From positions 44,243,944 through 44,307,943 of the forward strand of contig NC_090253.1 of NCBI RefSeq assembly GCF_037325665.1: 64,000 nt of DNA, written 5' to 3'. The first letter of the stretch is position 1; every line of letters begins with the position of its first letter. A model generated the notes under the pieces. That model was not told where the DNA came from. It did no database searches and saw only the letters and a list, made by a program, of their open reading frames with translations. Positions 42,352-53,459 of the stretch are shown here, in pieces. Source of the DNA: Littorina saxatilis (Eukaryota; Mollusca; Gastropoda; Littorinimorpha; Littorinidae). The position numbers and the translations under genes were made by a program.

Positions 42352-45300
42352 TCAGGACATGTTCTTGCATTTCTTGCTGTGCGGGTGGCATTTGGTGCCA
42401 CATGCAAGTTTGGCATCTTTGCACGGACACCTCTTTGTCATGCACGCGCCTGTGCACGTACAGACGGACCTGGCGACAGCTCCACGGTTTTGCCAACCAG
42501 TTGATGACCTGGAGGCTTGAATGAGGGACACTTCCTTAAGAGTCTGTGGGTTTACCACATTGAGATGTGGGAGGACCACACTGCTCATGTCCACAAGCTC
42601 CACCCCCCGAAACCAGTTTTTAACAATTCCAGTCGGGCAATACACCCGATAGACAGAATCACCGCCCCTCATCTTTGATTCCAGAATCTTGCAGGTCAAG
42701 AGCCGCACGTCAGTGTTGGTCCTGTCGGCACTGTGGATTTTCACTCCGACAGTGTGCCCGTTTTGGAATGATTGGGTCACGTCTTTTACCTTCTTTTGGT
42801 ACCTCGTGTCTTGACGTCTGGCAGCCTTCAAATAGTTATTTCTGGCAACAAGTCGCTTCTCCTTGTGAGCCGTGTTCCCTTCTTCATTTTGCACTGTTGC
42901 AGTGCGTTTCCACAACACAAACTGTCCTACTTCTAATGGTTCATTCATAGGGTTGGCAATTGTAGGCACATGTGTAGGAACGAACACTTCGTCAACAGAA
43001 AACACAGCATGAGTGGTTTTAGTCACTTTCACACCATGCACAACGTCAAGATTTGTGTGCTCTGTGCCAGAACAAACGATGACGTTGTCGCTCAAAAGAA
43101 GATACTCCTTTCCTCGCTTGTGGCTGGTACAGGTAGTAGATGATGTACTTGGTGAATCCACGTTTTCTACAATGCCGAGAGAAGAACCACCAGCACCTGT
43201 GAAACAAACAAATTAAAATCGTCTACGCTGGTGTGAAAACCAAGAAAGGTGGTGTAAGGGTTAACCTGTTAACATCTTCAAACTAGTCTTTATAAATTGA
43301 TAGAAAATATGGCACATTGAAAGTGTGTTGAGGGAAGTGTGAAGAAACTTACCAGTGGCATGCTGCTCAGGAGTGCTGAGAGAAGGTCCGAGAGGATCCT
43401 GAAAGTTGACTGCTTCTGAAGAACGGTCAGCACCTGTGAAACAAATAAAATGCAGTTGTATTTGCAACAGACATTTGCAGTCATTCTTCTTCTTCTCTGT
43501 TGGGAAATGTGACATGATAATGTGGCATGTATGTGTACACATTAATCACTGTGTACTAGTGTTTCGACGTTGAAGTGATACAGGAAGAAATTCTGAATAA
43601 TTCATTGCAAAAACATACACTTGACCCATTTTGACAGGAAAGTTTTTTTTGAAAGTTGACTGCTTCTGAAGAACGGTCAGCACCTGTGAAACAAATGAAC
43701 TGTAGTTGTATTTGCATCAAATCTGCCATTAATCCCCAGAGTCATTAACCCTTGCCAGTGCACCTCCCGTCTCCTGCATTGTCTATCATTATCAAAATTG
43801 TGTTCATCATTAGTTTGTTATGGCTGCAAAAGGGTTAATGTAATGGAATGTTACTCCTATTAATACGACTAATACAGTAATGGGCGTCAACTAGTCCAAT
43901 GGTTGCATGGCCAATATCTCTAAAACACAAGATTTTTAAAACCAATTCAGATAGAAGCATACCACATACCAGCAGTTGAAGGTCCGGGAGTTGGCAAAGA
44001 ATTGTTGACTGGCTGCAGAACTGTATCAAAGACCACTTCACTCCACACAGTGATTCTCTCGTCGTCCTCGCAGCTGATGTCACTCTGGCTCCCTGACTGC
44101 ACAACTGCACTTCTCTGACTCACGGCTGTGTCTTCTTGACTCAGAACTACACGCCCCACATTGTCCAGCCACACTGACTGCACGACTGCACCATCATGAT
44201 TCAATGACTCAACGACTGCACCTTCCTGACTCAATGACTCGACGACTGCACCTTCCTGACTCAATGACTCGACGACTGCACCTTCCTGACTCAATGACTC
44301 AACGACTGCATCTTCCTCACTCACTGACTGCACGACTGCACCTTCCTGACTCAATGACTCGACGACTGCACCTTCCTGACTCAATGACTCGACGACTGCA
44401 CCTTCCTGACTCAATGACTCAATGACTGCATCTTCCTCACTCACTGACTGCACGACTGCACCTTCCTGCCTCATTGTGGGAAGCATAACAAGCAGATCAT
44501 TTGGCAAATCTTCTTCACGCACAATACCCTGAGCTGCAAATTCCTCCCAAACAGCTTGGTCCGAACGTGGTTTCTGACCAAATACAAGTTCATACGGTGT
44601 TGTCCCAGTTGCACTTGAAACTGATGTGTTGATTGAGTGAACCACAGACTTTAATCCCCTGCTCCATTGTGGGCCATTGGTATCCATCCATTTGCCTAGT
44701 TTCAATTGTAGGTCTCCGTTCCCCCTCTCAATGCACCCTGCACACAGTGAAGCAATCCCAGTTGGATACTGTCACCTTAAATAGAGGCCTTTTCAAGCCT
44801 AGGCCACTGCACTATGTCTGTAGCCCATATTTCAGGTTGTAAAGCTGATTTATAAAGCTGCTAGAGCAGTTTTAATTTGAGAAGTCGAGTGTATCATTCA
44901 TCGAAAGGTTCATGGTACTGTCACAGTACCATTAAAGGGGTATGAAAGACCTAAACCGGAAGTAGAATTCCTTGAACGGCAGCTGATACATTACTCTATG
45001 AACTCTCATTATCCAGAAAATTAAGCCTGAAAGCCTGGTATTCGCTGAGAAACATCGGAAAACGCAAAATCAAAATAAACAATCCTTATCCGGAAGTGGT
45101 AAAAAAACAACGTTTTATTATCAAAAGGGAAGTGTGGCTTCGCGTCGGACATTGAGTTGGAATCTTCCAGGCTTCTCCCATCACATGGGATGATAAGATT
45201 CAGCCTTTAGGACCACTTCCGGATAATAATTGTTTAATTTGATTTTGAGTTTTCCGATGTTTCTGAAGTAATACTGGACTTACAGGCTTGAAACTTTGGA

Positions 45301-47324
45301 TAATGAGAGTTGATAAGGTAATGTATCAGCTGCCGTTCAAAGATTTCTACTTCCGGTTTAGGTCTTTCATACCCCTTTAAGTGCCATGACCATTTCGACC
45401 ATTTGGTATCAATTGAACCGTTATGGTGTGTAGTTTTTGAAAAGTGATGTAGTTGCAGCACTTTAGTACAACATGCCAAATGAACCCCTTGTTGCCCCAA
45501 AACGTCAAAATTTTGAAAAGTTCACTCATTCCCCTAATTTTTAAAAATGGCACTGTGTATTTCACTTTAAATGCAGTTAGACAGGCTTAGGAGATCAAAC
45601 AGACCCAAATCGGTAACGTTGGATAACATATCGTTAATTTTGAAGAAAAAATAAGTTGGAAAAATGAAAAATGGCATTTTTTCCATATTTCACAGACAAG
45701 AGGTTAATTTGGACTTTTATGTAAAATTGAGGCACACCAAAATCACTTTTCAAATTTTACACCCCCAGACGGTTAAAATAACATCTATTTATCCATGTTA
45801 ATCCATAGTTTGACTGATGTGATGAGAACGTTTTACCAAATATTGCTCAAATTCCATAATTTTTTTGAATACTTTTGATATATTCCCAGTCTTAATAACG
45901 CAATCCCTTCTCAAAATGCCTTAAAATACATCTGTAAAGGTCAAGGAAGTCAAACAGATTCATAATATGTTTTTAAATTAAAATTCAAAGTGCCGTTTTC
46001 CAAAACTAGGGGAATGAGTGAAAACTTCAAAGTTTCCTGGTTTTGGTAACAAGGGGTTAATCTAGCATGTTGTACTAAAGTGCTGCAACTGCGACATTAG
46101 TTTTCAAAACCTGGACATCATAGCGGTTCAGTTCATACCCATTTTAGCTTGTTATACCGCCAGTAAAAAAAAAAATCACAATCACAATCACCACTATGGA
46201 AATTTTAGATTAGACCTATTGCGTTAAATTTCGGTTTCATATTCCATGTTACCACAGGTAGGTCTGCCTCATTAACCCTTTCACTGCCGGGGTGTTTCAA
46301 TTCAATGTCAGTAAAATGTGAAAAAAAGCTGAATGTTTATCTTTTGACAGATGCAACAGACAAAACATGTTACCACCGGTAGGTCTGCCTCATTAACCCT
46401 TTCACTGCCGGGGTGTTTCAATGCATGGTCACTCTTCGACAAGAATGTTTTCTCTAACTGGCTAGAGTGCAGGACGGGTATACCCGTCTTGTAGGCACTG
46501 TAAGGGTTAATTTTCATTTCTGAAAAAAATACAAATAAAAACGAACACTTACCCTGACTTTCAGGATGTCTTGGGCGTCCATGGATGATCACTGTTCCAG
46601 GCCACAGATCACACACTTCACGTATCACGTTCGCCGTGAATTCTCTGCCATTGTCACTCTGCAGGAGGCGTGGTGGTCCAAAGGTGCAGAATTGGTCGAA
46701 CAGATGACCTGCTACCTCTGCTGCAGTCTTGGATTCCAAGGGATAGGCCCAAGAAAACTTCGAAAAACAGTCCCTTGCATGCAGGATCCATTTAAAGTCC
46801 CTGTCAGGCCTGCTGCGGAAGTCAATGAGGTCGATTTGGACTCTGAGTAGAAAAGACAGATTGATCATTGCCTTTCCAGATGGAAGTGATTTCACCACCT
46901 GGCGCTGCCTGCAGCTGGGACAGGTCTTCAGGAACACACTGACTGCTGAGTGGTGGACTCCTGCGTAGTTTGCTTTGATTTCCGCCCACGTTTTATCCCT
47001 TCCCCCATGGCCAACATGAACGTGACATCGCGCAATTGTCGCAAACAATTCCTCTCTGGTCACAACCGGGCAGTTGGTTTTCTGGCAACATAGCATTGTC
47101 CTTGCCCCCACAACTTGTAATTTATAATGCTTTGCACACCTGTACTTGAATTTGGCACCTTCTGGACATTGCTGGCCCTTGTTCAGTTGCAGAGCTTTCA
47201 CTATTTTTGTGTACTTCTCTTGGGCAATGCAGAAACATTCTCGTTTGCTGTCATCAAGACTCCGTATGTGTGCTTCTAAAAGAGAATAAAACAGAGTTTT
47301 CTGATCCTCTGACTCGGACTCCAT
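42352..47324 (-). CDS. Ginger-like integrase-type transposase, four exons, 821 codons
   Basis: Exons on the minus strand are 47324-46553, 44737-43970, 43433-43353 and 43196-42352. Every donor begins GT (GTAAGT, GTATGT, GTAAGT), every acceptor ends CAG, and all junctions are phase 1, so the total divides exactly by three. Exon 1 carries an HHCC zinc finger (CHVHVGHGGRDKTW..TCPSCRQRQ) and the DDE integrase core: QIDLIDF, QSDNGREF and HPESQ(G). Exon 2 resumes the core with TGTTPYELVFGQKP, then holds a 10-residue repeat array (SQEGAVVESL). Exon 4 has a GPY/F-like stretch (HTVGVKIHSADR..) and a Cys-rich end (CTCTGACMTKRCPCKDAKLAC). It resembles Ginger transposases and domesticated relatives such as GIN1 and KRBA2. 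It should cut and reinsert the element. The ATG at 47324 lies in ATGGAGTCC. Confidence 0.85.
43649..43720 (-). repeat. Duplicated start of transposase exon 3 in intron 2
   Basis: The exon 3 acceptor and its first ~33 bases (CAG|GTGCTGACCGTTC...) recur at about 43650-43686, with the preceding intron sequence, 250 bp upstream in the reading direction. No donor follows, so it could act as a decoy acceptor. Confidence 0.75.
44150..44475 (-). repeat. 30-bp coding minisatellite inside the transposase
   Basis: About ten in-frame units alternate between SQEGAVVESL and SEEDAV(V/I)(Q/E)S(V/L) types. A higher-order unit of four or five repeats is itself duplicated. Unit length is a multiple of three, so copy number can change without losing the frame. 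Confidence 0.92.
44936..45376. mobile_element. MITE with TTAA target duplication in intron 1 of the Ginger-like gene
   Basis: Inverted ends AGGGGTATGAAAGACCTAAA extend for about 150 bp per arm at high similarity. TTAA lies outside both ends (44932-44935, 45377-45380). TTAA is used by piggyBac and Kolobok elements; the AGGG start leans to Kolobok. Confidence 0.85.
45390..46165. mobile_element. Second long-TIR MITE in intron 1
   Basis: Arms share GTTGCAGCACTTTAGTACAA, AACCCCTTGTT and CACTCATTCCCCTA in inverted order over about 170 bp. The outer limits near GACCATTTCG and TATACCGCC are approximate. The centre is AT-rich and non-coding. Confidence 0.7.
46250..46430 (+). repeat. Direct duplication in intron 1
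   Basis: CGGTAGGTCTGCCTCATTAA and the following CCTTTCACTGCCGGGGTG occur at about 46256 and 46378 with one or two changes. Confidence 0.85.
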
Positions 47325-47410
47325 CTTCAATCTTGACTGCTGTCTGTCACTGACACTTCACTCTGATCAACTGATCAAGACTCACTGTGAATAGAAGGGC
47401 CTCGGTTGTT

Positions 47411-47730
47411 CCATATTACTCTGGCTGGAGAACATTGGTCACTTTATTTGCAACAACAACTCAGATTCACGTGAAGAAGTCATTGTCACATCTAAGCTTT
47501 GTTTTCAAGTTGAACCCTCTCTGTGGATATGATCCCAGTTTCTTTTTCAGTTTTCAAATAATTCCAATTTCCATATTACTCTGGCTGGAGAACATTGGTC
47601 ACTTTATTTGCAACAACAACTCAGATTCACGTGAAGAAGTCATTGTCACATCTAAGCTTTGTTTTCAAGTTGAACCCTCTCTGTGGATATGATCCCAGTT
47701 TCTTTTTCAGTTTTCAAATAATTCCAATTT
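47411..47730 (-). repeat. 160-bp tandem duplication upstream of the transposase
   Basis: Units 47411-47570 and 47571-47730 are almost identical. The second overlaps the start of the right TIR by about 10 bp, so the copied unit includes a TIR edge. The region lies just upstream of the transposase start and probably belongs to its promoter or leader. Confidence 0.92.
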
Positions 47731-47993
47731 AAACTGAATTCCAACATGAACTGGCTGTTAGTTGAAACTGGAATTCCAGTTTCTACTAGTAGATATCGGA
47801 ATTCCACTTTCAACTGGAAAAAATCCAGTTGTAAGTGGAATTCCGGTATCTACTAGTAGATACTGGAATTCCAGTTTGAACTTGAAAAAGTCCAGTTGAG
47901 ACTGGAATTCCAGTATCTACTAGTAGAAACTGAGATTCCAGTCTCTACTAGTAGGATTCCGGATCCTACTGAATTCTAGTTTCTACTGTGACA
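47720..47993 (-). repeat. Right 274-bp TIR of the Ginger-like element
   Basis: Inverted match to 41940-42213, including the outermost TGTCACAG and the same order of CTACTAGTAG and GGAATTCC motifs. The main difference is GGGG against GTAG near position 9 from the end. Confidence 0.9.
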
Positions 47994-48386
47994 TATATAT
48001 ATGTTAGCTTGTAAGTTTATTTGCCATCTTGTTTAATAAACGGTTTTAGGTCTGACCGATTTTATAGCAAACTGAGCGGTCATGGACCGGCTTATCATGT
48101 AAATGGACGGACATTTGACTGGATTACAATTTTTCGGACAATTAGGAAAAATTCCGGTCTAGGACCGATATCTGACACCAAACCACACCCCTGGTTATAG
48201 CTTCTTCTTCTTCTTCAGCGTTCCTAGATCAGGCCTCAGATTTTCAGTCTAATATGGGTTATGAAATTTGTGGTCAGCAATTTGGCGCACCATAAGGACA
48301 GAACAGAGGGATGTTCAGAAATATCAGGGATGGGAATTGACCCGCAAATCACCCATAAGCCCCCCCCCCACCCCCCCAAAAAAAAA

Positions 48387-48595
48387 AGTTGTATGTTTCT
48401 GGTCACCTGACCCTACCTATTTTCCCTGCCGACTCGACTTTGTTTGCATTTAAAACAAAACAAGAAAAAAATGGTTTTTCGAAGGAAAAAAAATCCTGTT
48501 TTTTGACAAAATAAGTTGAAAAGATGTTTTAAAAAAAAGATTCCCGACCTACCTACCCTATATTTTTTAGTCACGTTACCAGAAACATACACTTT
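48387..48595. mobile_element. Small MITE related to the nested 11.3-kb element
   Basis: Ends AAGTTGTATGTTTCTGG and complement, with CCTACCTA-type blocks inside. A C-tract precedes and a G-tract follows, so the inverted symmetry continues beyond the ends. Confidence 0.6.
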
Positions 48596-48699
48596 GGGGG
48601 GGGGGGGGATCATAAAGGTGAATTTCCGCCTTTTTCACTTTTTCCAATTCCCATCCTAAATAATGTGTAAAATTTTCTTCTTTCCTTTTGCTCTACCAG

Positions 48700-48798
48700 G
48701 ACAAACAGTCGAATGTGAACAAGACGGTAGTGATGCTGATGCTGAATCACCTTGTGAAGAAGACGAGGGTCCGCAGCCACCGATACAAACAAAGAAAG
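48700..48798 (+). CDS. Zinc-finger gene, acidic exon 1 of the visible chain
   Basis: Acceptor CTTTTGCTCTACCAG, 99 nt, phase 1 in and out. Encodes QTVECEQDGSDADAESPCEEDEG. The frame then needs a GC donor (AAAG|GCGAGT), the known minor class, because the only nearby GT would put the frame into a stop. The phases then agree with 49997. Upstream exons are not seen. Confidence 0.5.
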
Positions 48799-49527
48799 GC
48801 GAGTGATGTCATCTCGGCATATTGTTTGGAAACCAAGTGGATACCTGGTGTTTTTCAGTCGATTTTGCTGCACACCTTCATTGCTATTTGACTTTGATCT
48901 GAAATATGATGTAGAATCACTGCTAGTCTCAGCCCATGAATCCACATGTTCTGTACATAGTTTTAACGATCAACATATATGGCCAAGAGTCTGATTTGGC
49001 GTCAAACCAAGTGGACAGGGGTCCTGTTTTGCCCACATCAGAGCTCCCTGTAGGATTCAAAACAAAGAGTCATGATGACCCCCTGTCCAAAAATCTGGAA
49101 GTCATTTTGGAATTTTAGGGAGTCATATTTTATCTAGGATTTTTCTCAAAGTTTAACGTGTGTAAACTAGCGACTGAAGGCAAGGAAAACTTGGCTTGCA
49201 AAGTTAGTTATTTCGCTACACAGTAGTAGTGAACGTCACGCGATTTTGCTAGCGTTGTATACTTGTGACTTTGCATTCGGAAACGCACCTCAGTGGTGAC
49301 GTTCGGAAATAGTGTCTGCTGTGCACGGAAGCTTCTTCACAGGGGTCAAAACCTGCGCAGTTGACGCAGTGAGTGAAAATCTCGGCGTGATTTCAGTGCG
49401 TCAATTACGCAGAATCATGCGTTATCGGCAGTTGTAAAAAAACAAAAGTGGGTAAAGTACCGTATGTCTTGTGCACTTGTGTGTTAATTTGTATGATACT
49501 TGGGAATTGTTGCTATGCTGTTGGATG

Positions 49528-49949
49528 CAGGGGTGCTAGTTGTCTGATTCAAAACGGATTTCTGATTTGGGATGTTTGCTTAAAAATAATTTCCGATTTG
49601 ATCAGGTCCGATTCAGGAATTAACTCTAAAGATTTCGATTTCTCATTACCGAGAAAGTATAGCTGGCGATGTCGTCTGCTAGACATCCCACGAAAGACGC
49701 GGCAAGCGTTACTCCACTCCACTGCCACTGAAATGTGGCGCTTTCAACAGCGTCATCACCCTGGGGCCACGAATCGGATCATAGATTGCACCCCCACCCA
49801 CCCCGCTCATCAATTTTTTTTGGCGTCAATTTCCTATAGCTTTCTTGTGTGTTTTCATGCTTGACTATTTAGTCTTCCGATTTAGGTGCGCCAAAAAATA
49901 ATATCTTGTGGATTTCAGATTTGGAAGGTCTTAGTCACCAGCACCCCTG
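49528..49949. mobile_element. hAT-like MITE (422 bp)
   Basis: Ends CAGGGGTGCTAGT and its complement ACCAGCACCCCTG. TGGATG lies outside both (49522-49527, 49950-49955). The CAGGGGTG terminus is typical of hAT; the duplication is 6 rather than the usual 8 bp as read. It lies in the intron before 49997. Confidence 0.65.
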
Positions 49950-49996
49950 TGGATGAAATGCTGCTGCTAAAACAATTTGTTGATTTTTTTTCTCAG

Positions 49997-50061
49997 GATT
50001 TCCTACTGAGTGTGAATCTATCGAGTCTGACCAATCAAACCATTCAGCATCTGAGAGCAGT
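49997..50061 (+). CDS. Zinc-finger gene, acidic exon 2 of the visible chain
   Basis: Strong acceptor TTTTTTTTCTCAG and donor AGT|GTGAGT. 65 nt, phase 1 in, phase 0 out. Encodes GFPTECESIESDQSNHSASESS, of the same Ser/Asp/Glu-rich character as its neighbours. The family is inferred only from linkage to the later zinc finger. Confidence 0.6.
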
Positions 50062-50084
50062 GTGAGTGTAGAAACTAAAATATA

Positions 50085-50870
50085 TATGTCGTGCCCATAT
50101 CACATTACCTGCTATTCAGACTTGGTCGTGTGACACGTTTTCTTCCACACGAGATTACGTTGATTGTCTAACGAAGCCGTCAGGCTGAGTTAGACATCAG
50201 CTAATCGAGTGTGGAAGAAAACTCTGTCACACGACCAAGTCGGAATAGCATTTATGTCACAGCTTCAACAGAGGAGAGAACAAACACGTTTTGCGTACTC
50301 AAGCTTGACAAACCTAAACACAGGAGCAGCCATTGTGGAGAGATCTACTTTTTGACGGAAGTGAACGAACAACTATGAATGACGTCTCGGTATATGTGAA
50401 CGACGTCACAGTCATCGTCACAGTCTGTATCTTTTGAAGCATCGCATTCTTCGTGACGTCTTTCTGTGTCTGCATCCGCGAAATGTTGTTCTTTTCGGGG
50501 TCTTTGTCATCTATGTTCAGAACTCTGTCCTTCCAGTTTCAGACTAACAGGCCTCCTGAGCGAGCCACTTTCCAAGGGCAGCTAAATTCGCGTATGGGAA
50601 CAGTACTGTCGTCTGGGATGCCGTTCTCAGTATTCTCAGCGTTGAAGAATTTGTAAAGAGAAGAAACGATAACAGCAGGAGAAATAAAAGTTGTGTGTGC
50701 ATTTTGGGGCTTTTGGGGGGACGATTTCGAGTTTGAATCCGTTCTTGCACATGTTCCAAAGCATGTAACAATCTTGCACACGTTTGCTTTAGTAGTGGCA
50801 GAGAAGGAAAGTGTGTGACATACTTGCCTATTACGCGTAATGGGATATGGTGTGATATGGGCACTACATA
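50085..50870. mobile_element. TIR element containing a 141-bp palindrome
   Basis: Ends TATGTCGTGCCCATATCACA (50085-50104) and its complement at 50851-50870, one mismatch. Inside, 50110-50250 is an inverted repeat with arms GCTATTC.GACTTGGTCGTG. Together the left TIR and palindrome suggest one foldback-type terminus. No transposase. Confidence 0.6.
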
Positions 50871-51036
50871 AACACTGATAAGATAATGCAACGGTCAATC
50901 CAAACGTTGGTTTTACTCAAAGCATCGCTTATTTGTGCATAGAATAAAATAGACAATACCCGCGCTGTGAGGGGAATGTGAAAATGGGTGCATCTGTGTG
51001 CGTGGAATCGTATGGGGTTGATTGTTTTGTTTTGAT

Positions 51037-51604
51037 TTTTGAGTCACTTGAGAAAAAGTGACTCTATGTAATCGGTCAGTGTTAGTCTGTCCGGCCGGCC
51101 GTCCGGCCGGCCATCCGGCCGGCCGGCCGTAGACACCACCTTAACGTTGGACTTTTCTCGGAAACTATCAAAGCGATCGGGCTCATATTTTGTTTAGTCG
51201 TGACCTCCAATGACCTCTACACTTTAACGATGGTTTCGTTGACCTTTGACCTTTTTCAAGGTCACAGGTCAGCGTCAAAGGAAAAATTAGACATTTTATA
51301 TCTTTGACAAAGTTCATCGGATGTGATTGAAACTTTGTAGGATTATTCTTTACATCAAAGTATTTACATCTGTAGCCTTTTACGAACGTTATCAGAAAAA
51401 CAAGGGAGATAACTAGCCTTTTCTGTTCGGCAACACACAACTTAACGTTGGGCTTTTCTCGGAAACTATAAAAGTGACCGGGCTCAAATTTTATGTGAAC
51501 GTGACTCATTGTGTTGTGAATAGCAATTTCTTCCTGTCCATCTGATGCCTCATATAATATTCAGAACTGCGAAAGTGACTCGATCGAGCGTTTGCTCTTC
51601 TTGT
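51037..51604 (+). repeat. Interspersed repeat family A, copy 2
   Basis: Full-length, with the same hairpin and 3' end as 38617-39157. The CCGG motif is expanded. It is inserted after TTTTT, as copy 1 was. Confidence 0.9.
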
Positions 51605-52705
51605 TTCATTGGAATACGGAGAGGAGATCAATGGGGATTTGAAATCCGAACCTGAATATGTAGTTTTGTAACTGTTATATCCCCGAAATCAATAATATAC
51701 AACTGTTGATTAAAGGGCCAGTCCAGAGCAATTTTTGCCATGTTTATTTTTAGCCGATCTGAATCCCAACCTTCCTTCCTAACTATATTCCACCCAAGTT
51801 TTAATCTCCAGGAAGCTAGCATTCCACCACTACTGCACTAGAAAGAAAACCCAGTATTCACGCCCATATGTACTAAATACGCCACTTCTTGGCCAAACAG
51901 CACATGTTCATAACTTGTGTAGTTCACAGAATGATCGTATAGTAACAGCGAACCCCCTACTGGCACTGAAACTGCATTGGTGAGCACTCTGTATGCTATG
52001 CAGTCGGGGAGACCATCACATATTTAGAAACTGGCGTTCTACCCCCAACAGTAGACCAAACAGCTTGTGCACAACCACACTATCAACCCAAGAAAAATGC
52101 ACACTTCTAAGTAAATAACTAAGCCCGTATTTCAAATTTTAGGCAATGGGTAGCTATCGTACAGATAATGAAAGCGGTGTCATTCATACCCTCCGCGACA
52201 ATCACAGCTCAACGCACAGCACGTTCCATCGACCGGCCCATCAGTATTCTATAATAGCGACTGGCCCAGCACTGAGAGAGAGGCTCTCTCTGTATACCAA
52301 ACCAATCCCCAAAGCTAACGCCTGCCTTGCCTGTGGTCGAGCCGACGGTCAGGCGAATTTCGATTTAAAAGTTTAAAGGTCACTTCCGACGTACACGATC
52401 GGAAGATTGTTGGATCGTACAGCGCTTATAAATACTTTTGAGACATAACAAAAATGGTCGCAGACATTTTCCAACGTGAGGATTCCAATAAGCCAATAAA
52501 AAGATGTACCTTTAGGTATAGATTTATCTGGCAGGATAAATATTGGTTTAGACATAAATGTTTATCATATTTTTCGTGCTAGCAATTATGGCATCATATT
52601 AGGATAATGCATATGTAATACCCACAGGGTAAGTATTGAAAGAAACCAAAATTATAATACATTTGTGGGATTTTCATGCCGGTTTGTATTTAAATTGTTT
52701 GACAG
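51605..52705. other. No gene recognised
   Basis: Intronic if the exon chain is right. The phrase TTAAAGGGCCAGTCCAG near 51712 and TTTAAAGGTCACTTCC near 52373 are TTAA-rich and could be decayed MITE ends, but they do not pair well. Confidence 0.4.
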
Positions 52706-52826
52706 GATGCCTCATACCGACCAGACACGGAAAACTCTGACGCAGACTCTGTATCTACCGTGTACTCAATTTTGCCACTTGTACAACCACCCCCTACAAA
52801 AGGAAAGGTGTCCTCTTCAAATGAAG
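52706..52826 (+). CDS. Zinc-finger gene, acidic exon 3 of the visible chain
   Basis: Acceptor TTGTTTGACAG, donor GAAG|GTATTT. 121 nt, phase 0 in, phase 1 out. Encodes DASYRPDTENSDADSVSTVY.. and ends PPPTKGKVSSSNE. SY.PD.E..D is a common linker motif upstream of zinc fingers in large, poorly studied invertebrate families. Confidence 0.6.
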
Positions 52827-52873
52827 GTATTTTTTTCAAAGACAAATAACATTGCCAGGTTTCACATGCATGG

Positions 52874-53158
52874 CAGGGCCAGACTACCGGGGGGGGGGGG
52901 GGGGTTATGGGGGTTGCGCAACCCCCCCCCCCCCCCCCCAGCCTAATCATGTACCTCACTTATTTAAAACATTTTTTATTATTGTTTATTTTATGCCGTT
53001 TCATGCAAGGAGCGACCATTTTCCTATCTCAGAATATAACCTACCCATCAGCTTCAGGGGGCTTTGCCCCCTCACCCCCGCCAAGGGGATGTTCCCCCTA
53101 GCCACCACTGGCAAACCCCCCCCCCCCCCCCCACTCCTCTTAGCCTAGTCCGGCCCTG
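52874..53158. mobile_element. Small MITE with CAGGGCC(G/A)GACTA ends and homopolymer core
   Basis: CAGGGCCAGACTA at the left and TAGTCCGGCCCTG at the right. G- and C-tracts inside (52891-52905, 52920-52938, 53116-53132) form further inverted pairs, with GGGGTTGCGCAACCCC at the centre of one. hAT-like ends; the target duplication is unclear. Confidence 0.65.
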
Positions 53159-53459
53159 CATGATACAGTATGACTTTTTTGTGTATAAATAATCTGTTTG
53201 TACTGTGCCTGTGTTGAGCGGAAAATTGTTGCCCTGCTTTAGCTCATGTCAACAATTGGACTGACCAGAATTGATTTTGGATTACTGAATAGAAGTGATA
53301 TCCGATCGGATATCCGACTGTGATATATTTCTTGTAGTACCAGTTCCAGGACCGAATACCAAGTGCATAAATAGCGTAATTTGCGTAAGTGACGGCTCGT
53401 GATTGCTATCAATTTTCTCAAAGATGGGGCTTGGCTATCCTATGTTATCCCACGGCAGT

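Larger units (their letters stand above)
41940..47993 (-). mobile_element. Ginger-like DNA transposon, apparently whole (6054 bp)
   Basis: Terminal inverted repeats of 274 bp (41940-42213 and 47720-47993) start TGTCACAG and match closely throughout. TATA lies outside each end (41936-41939, 47994-47997). Ginger elements are known for TGTNR ends, 4-bp duplications and an integrase-type transposase like that of Gypsy elements, and all three are met. The transposase gene is on the minus strand in four exons. Two unrelated MITEs sit in intron 1. No LTRs, gag or reverse transcriptase are present, so it is a cut-and-paste transposon. Confidence 0.88.

Noticed and set aside
49448-49864. 138-codon frame starting near 49448 as a secreted protein
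   Set aside because: Most of it lies inside the hAT-like MITE and its first part lacks support.
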